A DNA stretch of 33,843 nucleotides from Saccoglossus kowalevskii (lineage: Eukaryota; Hemichordata; Enteropneusta; Harrimaniidae), in assembly GCF_000003605.2 (NCBI RefSeq), contig NW_003151253.1, positions 1,082,598-1,116,440 of the forward strand, in the 5' to 3' direction. This document shows positions 24,228 to 33,814 of the stretch, piece after piece. Position 1 is the stretch's first letter; each line of letters starts with the position of its first letter. The notes under the pieces were generated by a model. That model saw only the letters and a list, made by a program, of their open reading frames with translations, had not been told where the DNA came from and ran no database searches. Made by a program: the position numbers and the translations under genes.

Positions 24228-24884
24228 AAATAGTCCTATGCATAATTTTAATATGTTAATTGTTAGTTATTTCCTCCACTAATTTATCAACAAGAAATTA
24301 TAAAGAGTCACACATATGGCTGTAGTTAATAATATTTTAACAGTTCAACTAAACTTTGATAATATTTTCTAGTAAATTAAAGTCATATTTACACAAGAAT
24401 AGAATTTCACAATTTTCTATTCAAAATATTTGTCCCTACAAAAAATTCTACTTGGGGAGCAACTCAGAAAATAAAACATATTTTTGCATAACCACAGAGA
24501 CACTCTTTCTATGCCATTACGAACTTATCTAAACAGAAATGTTATTCATTAATAATTTAATTTTGATTTTTCACTAAGGGATGACCAGCAGCAACTCGTG
24601 GGGTTAAATATAAAATAGAATTTAGCTCAACAATAAGTGAAGTAGAAGACAATTTTCAGTTATTCTACTGTTACCCTTCCAGAGCTTATAATATGCTTGG
24701 GTGGTTCGATGAGAGAAATTTTGTTTTTGTATACACATTTCAATAATTTCTTTGTTAATTTAGAATAAAGTACTCATAATTTTTTTTGTGGAAGAATAAG
24801 TAAAAATTGTTTTCAGTGGACCAAAACTAATTATAGAAAAAATACATAAATATGTACAAAACATGAATATCTTGTCACACGCTC

Positions 24885-24980
24885 CATGGTAGCCAAGCAA
24901 CCAACAATAATCATGATGCATGAAGATACTATCATGGTAGCCAAGCAACCAACAACAATCATGATGCATGAAGATACGAT
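24885..24980. repeat. 48-bp direct repeat, two copies
   Basis: catggtagccaagcaaccaa begins at 24885 and again at 24933. Each copy continues through caatcatgatgcatgaagat. The copies are nearly identical and lie within the probable WDR37 3' UTR. Confidence 0.9.
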
Positions 24981-25419
24981 CATGTTTCTAGAAATAAAAA
25001 CATAATAAACAGACAGGATGTAGCTTCTTTAGAGATACATACTAAAAAATGATAAGTTTATAGTTTTCAATGGCTGCACTCTCTGAAATTTGACTTCCAC
25101 TGTGGAACAAACAGCACAGTAAAGCCTCAAAACGAGAGATTGACTAAACATCAAGTCAAGTAAGTCAGATTTTTTCCCATTTTTACATTTACATTCCTTC
25201 CACAAAATTATACACACATTGCGTCCAGAGGGAATGATTTAGCACCCCCACCCCTCACCCTCTCAGCTTTCAATGTATCGTGAAACGATCAGATCAAGAA
25301 TTTGTCTCTCTTATCCTCATATTGCCAAGTAAACCCTAATTTCCTGAGGTACCGACCGATCTACAGAAAGATCAGGATGTTTCAGATAACAGTCCGTGGA
25401 ATGTGGATTGTCACTGTCT

Positions 25420-25557
25420 TTAAGATTTGTCAATGGTACCAGTCGTCAATCCGTTAATCCTCCATCCCAGAACTTGTCGATCAAATCCACAGCTGAATAA
25501 ATTACAGTTACTTCCTTCATCTAGCCAGGTGGTACAACACACCATGCGACGATGGCC
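25420..25557 (-). CDS. WDR37: WDR37 terminal coding exon
   Basis: Last of seven minus-strand exons of the WD40-repeat protein WDR37. It starts after a ttctag acceptor with GHRRMVCC, includes LFSCGFDRQ and GWRIN, and stops at TAA (25422-25420). Human WDR37 ends with a very similar segment ([20 protein letters not shown]). The residues after GWRIN are divergent, as is usual for this tail. The 138 nt make 46 codons including the stop. WD40 repeats fold into a beta-propeller that acts as a protein-interaction platform. Human WDR37 associates with PACS1 and PACS2 and its variants cause a neurodevelopmental syndrome; whether that role holds in this organism is inference. Confidence 0.93.
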   Translation of the reverse strand, partial: GHRRMVCCTTWLDEGSNCNLFSCGFDRQVLGWRINGLTTGTIDKS

Positions 25558-26720
25558 CTAGAAGAGCAAAGAGATGTGAAAACATTGTGCATAAATGAAA
25601 TGAATGAGAGAATATTTTTATCCAGGAAAATATATTTCCTGGAATGGAAGCCAATTATGGCCCAGTGCTACAGTACAGTAGGCTGAATGGGAGTAACTCA
25701 GATCTATGCAAGAATAGACGAGAGCTCTCCACAAGACAAGTGATACACTGGGCATCAAAATAAGTCTCCATAAAGGATCTGAACTATATTAAAAAATGGA
25801 CCAAAGCTATGCACCAGACCAGTGATAAACTGGGCCAACAAAGGGGACAAGCTCTCCACTAAAACACTGGTCGAATTCATTGAAAAATATTTATCTAAAT
25901 AACATCATTTTTCTAAAACATAAAAATAGGTAAGATTAAAGCAAAATAAAAGCTGGTACGTTGTGTTGTTATTATGGTTTACATAAAGGTGCAAGTGTCT
26001 GATCAAAAAAAAAGCCAGTTGTATCCATTGTTTACTTTTCTGCCGAGTGGTACTTAACAAAACCCTTTCTCTTTTATAGATACATTAACAGCATGCATAA
26101 GTAATTACTAAAGTAAACAATAAAACCAATTCACATTATATTATATACCACATGCTACCCATTAAAAAGATATTATATTCTGTAATATCAATAAAATACC
26201 TCATTCAATTGTTTGCTTAGCTAAGTGTGTTGATCGCTTGTAAAATACATTTTATGGTTTTTATAAATTTCTACTCATATTTTAAACATATGTTAGAAAA
26301 AAAATCATAAAAAATCAATTCATCGTATCAGATGAATTTCAAATTGAGTAAACTGAGAGCAAGTAATACCACAAGTAATTGTCACTCCCTGTTTAATAAA
26401 TTCAACCTGAGATTAGACATACCTGCAGGAGTGCCATTAAGGCCCATGTACACTGGTCTCAATTTAATACCAATCATCTGTGCTGTGTGTACTGCACTTT
26501 GGATTTGTTTGTTTTCAATTCAATTCAATTCAAAATCCTAAAAGTTCATTTAATTCAAATTTACTCTGGAAAACCACCAGAAATTTTGACTGCTACAATA
26601 TTTCACAATGATCAAATGTAAACAAAACAATCAACACTGCATATTCCGCCACATAGCAACCGAAAATCCATAACAATTATCAGGTTTGAATAAAAGTGAT
26701 TCGGACAACAAATAACTCAC
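25558..26720 (-). other. WDR37 intron (1,163 bp)
   Basis: Donor CAG|GTGAGT and acceptor CTAG|GGC on the minus strand. AT-rich, with no further exon or element recognised. A 69-codon plus-strand open frame (26332-26541) lies inside without family signal. Confidence 0.85.
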
Positions 26721-26835
26721 CTGTCGACTGCTTCTTGGTAATCTCGCCAGCCTGACGCCATTTAAATCAAATAATCGTATTTGTCTGTTGTCGTGGGGTA
26801 TAGCGATGACGTTATACTGCGGCGACACCGATAAT
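26721..26835 (-). CDS. WDR37: WDR37 exon (WD repeat, IPHDNRQ segment)
   Basis: 115-nt exon with acceptor TTGTAG|ATT and donor CAG|GTGAGT. It encodes [18 protein letters not shown] followed by [12 protein letters not shown], a signature segment nearly identical to human WDR37 ([23 protein letters not shown]). The first base completes an Arg codon split with the upstream exon, and the last codon is complete, so the reading frame joins both neighbours cleanly. This is the strongest single-exon evidence for the gene identity. Confidence 0.96.
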
Positions 26836-27271
26836 CTACAACAAATAATAAATTTAAGAAATATATGAAGTTATTAGTCGTAAATCAGAGCGAAAAGTGT
26901 AATGAGCTTTAGAATGCAACAGATGTCCCGTAAATCAGAAAAGATAAATATATAGTTTCCAAGCATGCATACTACTGTATTTAGACTATTAGAAGCACAA
27001 CTTTTCACCCCATATCGCTGTACTGTAAATGACTTTTTTTAGCTAAAATTAATTTTCACTGAAAAGACTTTTTTCGGTGTTTTCATAGTTTATTTTCACA
27101 GATTATTGATGAGTTAAATGTAAATGTAAGAAAAAAAAGGTATATTCACTTGATCTTATTTTTAGTGTATCATTCCTTCAGCGAAAAGAGTGCTAGTATT
27201 ACAATAACAATGTCATGAGCAACAATCAATTAACTTTACAAACAAGTGATATCACGTTATAAATTGCTCAC

Positions 27272-27406
27272 CTATTGACAGCGGAATCAACTCGGATAGT
27301 TGTGATTGGGGTTCTCATATTCTTCAAATCCCACACTTTAACAGTTCGATCATCAGAGCCACTCACAACATTATCGCCTGATGCAAAACAGGCTGATGTA
27401 ACCGCT
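27272..27406 (-). CDS. WDR37: WDR37 exon (WD repeat, [15 protein letters not shown])
   Basis: 135-nt exon with acceptor TTTGTAG|AGC and donor AATAG|GTGAGC. It encodes a complete WD signature, [17 protein letters not shown], then [13 protein letters not shown]. The first base completes a Glu codon begun in the upstream exon and the final AG starts an Arg codon finished downstream. Human WDR37 has the same [17 protein letters not shown] string. Confidence 0.96.
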
Positions 27407-27639
27407 CTACAAACAAACAAACAAATTACTCAGAATGAATATCCCAAAAACTAAAGAATTTCTCCATGGTGTGCAGAACGATTTCCAGATACAAAAAGTT
27501 TTTTTAAAAAATGTCAAAGTGTCAAAGTTAACCAAAAAATCACAGAAAAATACGTTAAAATGTGCAAAATGTAACATCAAAATGTTGGCAGGAAAATTTA
27601 AGATGTTCAAAATAAGAATCTGATCTATGTTATACTTAC

Positions 27640-27781
27640 TCACTGTGACCTTGGAATACATTTACTGAATGAATGTTTGGATCTCGGAAGTCCCAGAGTC
27701 TAAATGTTGTATCTGTTGATGACGTCACCACTAGTTTCTGTGTAGGATGTGTACAGCAATGTGTTAATTCTTGATCATGCC
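27640..27781 (-). CDS. WDR37: WDR37 exon (WD repeat, [12 protein letters not shown])
   Basis: 142-nt exon with acceptor TTTCAG|GGC and donor GTGA|GTAAGT. It encodes [40 protein letters not shown] and QGHSE. Other GT dinucleotides lie near the donor, but only GTGA|GTAAGT keeps the frame and joins to GHSE-AVTSA as in the family (human GHTD-TVTSA). Two flanking introns are short: 233 bp downstream and 1,095 bp upstream, the latter filled by a minisatellite. Confidence 0.96.
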
Positions 27782-28876
27782 CTGAAATCAAACAAGAAAA
27801 TAAATCAATGTGAATAACAAAAATAAATTTGCTTTATTAGAAGTGTTTGTGTATGTTAACATTTTGCTACCACTAGAGGACATGGCAGAGCACTGCATAC
27901 CACTAGAGGGCACTGTGTACCACTAGAGGGCACTAAAGAGCACTACGTACCACTAGAGGGCACTACAGAGCACTGTGTACCACTAGAGGGCACTAGAGAG
28001 CACTACGTACCACTAGGGGGCACTACAGAGCACTGTGTACCACTAGAGGGCACTACAGAGCACTGTGTACCACTAGAGGGCACTAGAGAGCACTGTGTAC
28101 CACTAGAGAGCACTACAGAGCACTGTGTACCACTAGAGGGCACTACAGAGCACTGTGTACCACTAGAGGGCACTAGAGAGCACTGTGTACCACTAGAGAG
28201 CACTACAGAGCACTGTGTACCACTATAGGGCACTAGAGGGCACTACGTACCACTAGGGGGCACTACAGAGCACTGTGTACCACTAGAGGCACTACAGAGC
28301 ACTGTGTACCACTAGAGGCACTAGAGAGCACTGTGTACCACTAGAGAGCACTACAGAGCACTGTGTACCACTAGAGGGCACTACAGAGCACTGCGTACCA
28401 ATAGAGGGTAGTAGAGGACACTACAGAGCACTGTGTACCACTAGAGGGCACTAAAGAGCACTATGTACCACTAGAGGGTACGAGAGGGCACTACAGAGCA
28501 CTGTGTACCACTAGAGGGTACAACAGAGCACTGTGTACCACTAGAGGGCACAACAGAGCACTACGTACCACTAGAGGGCACTACAGAGCACTGTGTACCA
28601 CTAGAGGGCACTAGAGAGCACTGTGTACCACTAGAGGGCACTACAGAGCATAGTGTACCACTAGAGGGCACTACAGAGCACTGTACGTGTACCACTAGAG
28701 GGCACTACAGAGCACTATGTACCACTAGAGGGCACCACAGAGCACTGTGTACCACTAGAGGGCACAACAGAGCACTGTGTACCACTAGAGGTTAAAGATC
28801 AAAGTGACTAAATAATAAAACAGAGCATGAGTACTGTGTATAAGCAGCTTGGTTGCCATGACATTCATTTACATAC
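27782..28876 (-). other. WDR37 intron (1,095 bp) mostly occupied by a 30-bp minisatellite
   Basis: Donor ACAG|GTATGT and acceptor TTTCAG|GGC. About 920 of the 1,095 bases are tandem repeat, listed separately. The array lies about 85 bp from each exon. Confidence 0.9.
27869..28791 (+). repeat. 30-bp minisatellite, about 31 copies, with a CTCF-like core in most units
   Basis: The unit is ccactagagggcactacaga followed by gcactgtgta, 30 bp. I count about 31 occurrences of the ccacta-type core, all in the same orientation. Around 18-20 of them fit the vertebrate CTCF core consensus CCASYAGRKGGCRSY at every position (CCACTAGAGGGCACT, CCACTAGGGGGCACT and similar). Variant copies include agagAg, tatAggg and one-base-deleted aggc forms. 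A minus-strand open frame at 28003-28233 is only translated repeat. Confidence 0.97.
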
Positions 28877-29056
28877 CTGTTAATGACTGTATAAGTTCAC
28901 ATGTTTCTACATCATACAGATTGGCTGTCCTATCCCATGATGCAGTCACAATCTGCCGTCCATCTGGCATCCAATCAGCAGATATTATGACACCGCTATG
29001 GCCTTCTAGTACGCACTGTGGTGTCCTTATATATGTCATATTATCATTCTCTGCTC
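28877..29056 (-). CDS. WDR37: WDR37 exon (WD repeat, TASWDRTANLYDVET)
   Basis: 180-nt exon with acceptor TTTTTCAG|GAG and donor ACAG|GTATGT, phase 1 at both ends. It encodes LEGHSGVIISADWMPDGRQI and VTASWDRTANLYDVETCELI before QSLTG. Human WDR37 contains TASWDRTANLYDVET and [13 protein letters not shown] across the same exon junction, and the residues here join in the same way. The exon contributes one full WD repeat after the acidic linker coded by the preceding exon. Confidence 0.96.
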
Positions 29057-29895
29057 CTGAAAAATTAAAATAAAGAACACAAATATTATCTATATCTGAA
29101 ACTAGCAACTGTAAAGTGATCTATTTCCTCCACTGTTTGAGATGCATTCTGGGAAAGCAATATGACTAACTACAGAAGGAATTGACATTGTTAACAGTGT
29201 GTGAAATTGAAAAATAAATATGACTGCTGCGAAATTGGCTGACAAACAAAATATGGCTGCCTTTATAAAGGTTACCATGACAACACAATACAGTATATCT
29301 GAAGAGGCTCAGCTACTTCTATACAATTGTTTTGAGTAATATAAATAAATTATAGAAAAAAAATCCAAAATTACATTATTTAATAAATTTTCGAAAATAT
29401 TAAAGCATGGTGACTAATTTGCATATCAATAGTGGTTATTTTGCACACATCCAAATTATTTGAATTTGCATACATGCATTAGCTATTTTGTGTATAAAAA
29501 GTAGATAACTTGTGTATAAATAGTGGCTAATTTGAACATGAATAGTGGCTAATTTGAACATTAATATATTCTTCTGACATAGGAAGTTTTTACAAATGTA
29601 ATTGTAAAGTTGCTTTTTTGTAATTTCATATATTTACCATTTTTACCTTTTCTGGGAGAAAGTTTTTAATATGAAATTATAAGCGTTTCAACTTCCATTG
29701 TTTATTGGAGAACACTGTAAAGATTATCATGAATGATTTACTAGTGGTACGCCATATTTGTTAGAAGTTCACATTAACAAAATTTTGTTTTTATTGTACA
29801 CCAGATCCTTAGATTATGACTTTCACCATAAAAGCATACATCAGTGTTTTCTATAAGAGCACACCATTATCTGCTGACACTTTCTCCCATTCAAT

Positions 29896-30129
29896 TTACC
29901 TATCCATAGAGGTTCCAGTAGGAGATGTGTAACACCAAATTCGAAAAATACATGTAGGTCCCCTCTCAGTGACCTTCCAATAACCCTTGTAACCAGTGAC
30001 AATGAGTCTCCCTAAAGTCACAATAGAAGCACTCGAAGCAGACAACGTTATATCACGGGTTCGGGTTATGGCGAGGACAGCTTCATCGATATTTACCAGT
30101 GCAAGGGAGGTGTATGACCAAACACACAT
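29896..30129 (-). other. Unidentified GC-richer segment with a 77-codon open frame
   Basis: Within the large WDR37 intron this block stands out from AT-rich surroundings and stays open on the minus strand for 77 codons. Its translation includes VLAITRTRDITLSASSASIV and GYKGYWKVTERGP, which I do not recognise. Candidates are a degraded dispersed repeat or SINE-like element, a cassette exon, or chance. No convincing splice acceptor was seen upstream of it. Confidence 0.3.
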
Positions 30130-30669
30130 GAAATAGTTTTTTTTACAAAAAAATGAATTAACACCAACAAAAATTTATACTGGCTAACAATTTACAGAAT
30201 GAATATTAGCTGGCCTAAGGCAGCAATAAGTACACAATAGTCTACTTAGTTAATTCAAAATAGAAAATACTAAGTGCTCAATCTAATTTCTCCTATCAGT
30301 AACAGCAATCCAATCAAAATTAACAACTTACCACTAAGTCAGTAAGTATAAAATTTAACACTCGCCCTTTAACAAATAGGCCAAACATTAGAACAGTTAA
30401 AGGGGTCTACGTGAGATGTTTAGTTTCTGTTTACAACATATCAATATACTGATTAAGATTACTCTATAATTCTATATATTCATTGGTCTCCATAAAAGGC
30501 AAGGATTGGTCTAAATCTATAAATTCAAATTTTTAACAGGGTAGGATATGGGAATTTAAATTTACATTAATGTACAGACCTTTGGTAAATACCCCTGGGT
30601 GAATATCTGGACAAAATATCTGACAATGTTTTATGGGTTTGTGTTTGATCAGAGATTGTATTCCTTTAT

Positions 30670-31772
30670 CATCAATTTCAATAAAATAAAAAACAGTACA
30701 AACAAAATTTCTCATAATCAGTCAGTCAGCATTATATTGCCATCACTAGAGGGCACTGTCCTCTTCTGTCATCAATTTCAATGAAAGACCAATACAAACA
30801 AGATTCCTCATAATTAGTAAGTCAGCACTGTATTACCACTAGAGGGCATAGAATATCAATAGAGGGCGCTGTCCTCTTCTGTCATCAATGAAAGACCAAT
30901 AAGATTGCTCCTAATCAGTAAGTCAGCACTGTATTACCACTAGAGGGCATAGAATATCAATAGAGGGCACTGTCCTCTTTCATCATCAATTTCAATAAAA
31001 GACCAGTACAAACTAGATTCCTCATAATCAGTAAGTCAGAACTTTATTACCACTAGAGGGCATAGAATATCAATAGAGGGCGCTGTCCTCTTCTGTCATC
31101 AATTTCAATGAAAGACCAATAAGATTGCTCCTAATCAGTAAGTCAGTACTGTATTACCACTAGAGGGCATAGAATATCAATAGAGGGCACTGTCCTCTTT
31201 CATCATCAATTTCAATAAAAGACCAGTACAAACTAGATTCCTCATAATCAGTAAGTCAGAACTTTATTACCACTAGAGGGCATAGAATATCAACAGAAGG
31301 TGTTGTCCTCTTCCACAGTCCCTCTATCACTCTTCCATCACTAATTTCAATGAAAGACCAGTACATACAAAATTTCTCATAATCAGTCCGTCAGCACTAT
31401 ATTACCACTAGAGGGCACATAATATCAATAGAGGGCACTGTTCTCTTCTGTCATCAATTTCAAGGAAAGACCAGTACAAACAAGATTGCTCATAATCAGT
31501 AAGTCAGCACTGTATGACCACTAGAGGGCATAGAATATCAACAGAAGGTGTTGTCCTCTTCCATCACTAATTTCAATGAAAGACCAGTACATACAAAATT
31601 TCTCATAATCAGTCCGTCAGCACTATATTACCACTAGAGGGCAGAGAATATCAATAGAGGGCGCTGTTCTCTTCTGTCATCAATTTCAAGGAAAGACCAG
31701 TACAAACAAGATTGCTCATAATTAGTAAGTCAGCACTGTATGACCACTAGAGGGCGGAGAATATCAACAGAA
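30670..31772 (+). repeat. Tandem array of roughly 110-bp units, about ten copies, each with paired TAGAGGGC cores
   Basis: accactagaggg-type words recur near 30741, 30835, 30936, 31047, 31156, 31267, 31404, 31516, 31629 and 31743, mostly 100-113 bp apart with one 137-bp unit. A typical unit reads caatttcaatgaaagaccag, tacaaacaagattcctcata, atcagtaagtcagcactgta, ttaccactagagggcataga, atatcaatagagggcgctgt, cctcttctgtcat. Segments around 30901-31017 and 31125-31240 are nearly identical, so pairs of units have also been duplicated together. Two TAGAGGGC cores lie 20 bp apart in most units. Confidence 0.93.
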
Positions 31773-32086
31773 GCCACTTCAGAACTTCTCTTTTAGTCTT
31801 CTAAATTAAGTTTTTGTATGCATGTTATTAAAAACTAAATAAAAATGCACGAATACTGAAAATTACAATCTGAACTCTGACCTATAACCTTTAACCTCCC
31901 CCACAACCATGCTATATTTATCATTTATAAAATAAAATCAAGGTTTCAACTGGACTTTGACTGACAAACAATTATATTCAGGTCTATTTGTGTAAGGCGA
32001 CAAAGTCGAGGATGGCAACCAATAATTAATAATAATAATTTTAAAAATCTTGTTTCAAAAACTAAGTTGTCAAATAAAACACTAAC

Positions 32087-32147
32087 CTGTTCCATCAACA
32101 TCTTCTTTATCAGAAGTGTCCAAGTCATCATCTCCTGACGACGGTCG
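32087..32147 (-). CDS. WDR37: WDR37 exon (acidic linker)
   Basis: 61-nt exon with acceptor ACCATAG|CGA and donor ACAG|GTTAGTG. It encodes RPSSGDDDLDTSDKEDVDGT, an acidic inter-repeat linker. Human WDR37 has an acidic Asp/Glu/Ser-rich insert at the same place, between its SGDQTAHIW and TASWDRTANLYDVET repeats. The residue sequence is only loosely conserved, so the call rests on position, splice sites and matching phases (0 in, 1 out). Confidence 0.88.
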
Positions 32148-32627
32148 CTATGGTAGAAATCAACAATGACATTTGTAAGTAAAATCTACAACAATTCACT
32201 CATGTGTTACTTGTTGTTATGCTATACACTAGCATGTTTCACATACTATTGACCTCCCACCAACAATAGATTAAAATTTGTAGTAACTTTGTACTGCCCA
32301 ATCAAAAGCCCTCAGCAGACACACCTGAAAAAATTTGTCGACAGTATTTTGAATATGGCATTTCACATTAAATGTTCTTTTTTATGAATGTAAGAGAATG
32401 GCATCATTGGAAACACACCGAAGAGTAGTGTAGCGACAGAGATTATTTAACACATAAAATATGATCTGGGGTAACCACACATTGACGACGCCCACTAAAC
32501 AACACATAAATAATATATACCATTTGAACAAAACCCATTAGATCTTGAGATACTATGTGCAAGTAACAGGACAACAAAGTTCCTAGAATATTTGCGACAA
32601 CCATCAATTACCAGCATCCGTACTTAC
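32148..32627 (-). other. WDR37 intron (480 bp)
   Basis: Donor CAT|GTAAGT and acceptor CATAG|CGA on the minus strand. No element recognised inside. Confidence 0.85.
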
Positions 32628-32698
32628 ATGGTCTTCAGGAACAGACTGAGGAATATTTACGAATGATCTCCAGACATGCGCTTCATGATCACCAGATG
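32628..32698 (-). CDS. WDR37: WDR37 exon (SGDHEAHVWR segment), most 5' exon in the window
   Basis: 71-nt exon with acceptor ATCACAG|CAT and donor CAT|GTAAGT. It encodes SGDHEAHVWRSFVNIPQSVP followed by EDH. Human WDR37 has SGDQTAHIWR with a similar proline-containing tail here. The exon starts with the last two bases of a split codon (expected Ala), so at least one coding exon lies upstream. The preceding WDR37 segments (coiled-coil N-terminus and first WD repeats) were not found between 32699 and 33843 and must lie beyond the right edge. Together the seven exons give about 280 codons, slightly over half of a roughly 490-residue family member. Confidence 0.92.
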
Positions 32699-33007
32699 CT
32701 GTGATATAATAATAAAAATTATTATTATTATTATTTAACATACATTATTATAGCACCGAAAATATTTGGATTTGCCATTCCGTAAAAAGCTGTATCAGCA
32801 CACGTTCCAAAACTTATCAGCACCCATTCAAGCATTCAGATTTTCCAAATATGGAGTAAACTACGTCATTTACGTGTTACAAATCATTAACGTCAAGTTC
32901 AAACACTCTTCTCTGTTAACATTTGATACAGAAGCGTTATAGCATACAATGAAAATAGAATCCTGTGACTGAGCCCAAACATTTTCACAGTGCAAAACGC
33001 AATTATA
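32699..33007 (-). other. WDR37 intron, right part, no exon seen
   Basis: AT-rich sequence with a short (att)n run at about 32712-32735. It ends at the TA target dinucleotide of the pogo-like element. Confidence 0.6.
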
Positions 33008-33147
33008 CAGTAAAACCTGTCAAAACCGACCATGACTGGGACCGGGATCTATGGTCGGTTTTCAGAGGGAGTCGGTTTATTCAGGGTGGGCGTAACTTCG
33101 ATTAAAACAACAATTACATGTGCTGTAAACATGGGACAAATGAAAGA

Positions 33148-33168
33148 CACCGGAGTTTGCCTCCGGTG
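33148..33168. repeat. Perfect hairpin in the transposon end
   Basis: caccggag (33148-33155) and ctccggtg (33161-33168) form a perfect 8-bp stem with loop tttgc. Confidence 0.8.
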
Positions 33169-33177
33169 ATTATGAGT

Positions 33178-33253
33178 GTAGGAAAAAAAAACCCTAGGAA
33201 AAAAAACCCTAGGAAAAAAACCCCTTAGGAAAAAAACCCCATAGTGAAAAAAA
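33178..33253. repeat. Short A-rich tandem repeat (about 14-bp unit, 4-5 copies)
   Basis: Units of the form taggaaaaaaaccc repeat with small length differences across 33178-33253, inside the pogo-like element. Confidence 0.85.
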
Positions 33254-33559
33254 ACACTTTTATTTATTTAAATGTATTTACATTTATTGTATTGTTTCAA
33301 TAAAATAATTTACCAAACAAGACAAGAATATTATGGTATGTACATGAAATCAATAAACATTAAAATAACTGTTGGAACAGACCGGGTAAGTATCGTGTAT
33401 CGTAACTGAAGGCGTCCATTTTGAATGAAATTACAACGTAAGTTCACGTGAGCTACCTGTAATTATCATAATTTATGCAGACAGTCGATTTTGCTGTTAA
33501 GTCAATGAATCAAATTACGATGTAAAAAAATCATCAAGTTTTGACTGCTTTAAAGAACA

Positions 33560-33814
33560 TCATTTTTCAACGATTTTGTTTTTTGTTGGAATTATGAAAT
33601 TTTGGATATCTGTCAAGTAACTGGAGTCTTTGTTTATTGTGAAGTTCTGTAATCTTGTCAACATGTCTAGCACATCGCCATGCATCAAGTCACTGTCGTC
33701 ATGGGGTTCAATAATTTGACTGTCATTGCAATTTGTGTCATCGTTGTCTGTAGATTCATGGTTTTCTTTGTCTACAATAAAATTCTCAACAATCTGTTGC
33801 TCCCACTCGCATAC
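33560..33814 (-). pseudogene. Decayed transposase C-terminal fragment (pogo-like), partial
   Basis: On the minus strand a frame is open for 84 codons and ends with TGA at 33562-33560. It encodes an acidic tail with WEQQIVENF, NDDTNCNDSQ, EPHDDSD and VLDMLTRLQNF. An acidic C-terminal tail of this type is usual in pogo/Tigger transposases, but no catalytic residues are in the window. Upstream the same frame meets TGA at 33817-33815, while the next frame continues open to the window edge, which suggests a frameshifted, inactive copy. The assignment leans mainly on the adjacent terminal repeat. Confidence 0.4.

Larger units (their letters stand above)
23335..25419 (-). other. Probable WDR37 3' UTR
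   Basis: AT-rich sequence directly downstream of the stop codon. It contains a 198-bp near-perfect tandem duplication and a 48-bp direct repeat pair. The extent depends on the candidate AATAAA at 23329-23334. Confidence 0.4.
29057..32086 (-). other. WDR37 intron (3,030 bp)
   Basis: Donor ACAG|GTTAGTG and acceptor TTTTTCAG|GAG. It contains a roughly 110-bp tandem array (30670-31772) and a GC-richer unidentified segment with a 77-codon minus-strand open frame (29896-30129). The rest is AT-rich unique sequence. Confidence 0.85.

Noticed and set aside
28003-28233. 76-codon minus-strand frame rich in SSGTQCS
   Set aside because: Translated 30-bp minisatellite inside a WDR37 intron.
27869-28791. 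CRISPR-like regularly spaced repeats
   Set aside because: The units are head-to-tail with no unique spacers, in an animal gene intron; this is a minisatellite. The same applies to the 41-, 48- and 53-bp arrays.
29896-30129. Additional WDR37 exon
   Set aside because: The flanking WDR37 exons (32087-32147 and 28877-29056) already join in phase and match the family without it, and no good acceptor precedes it.
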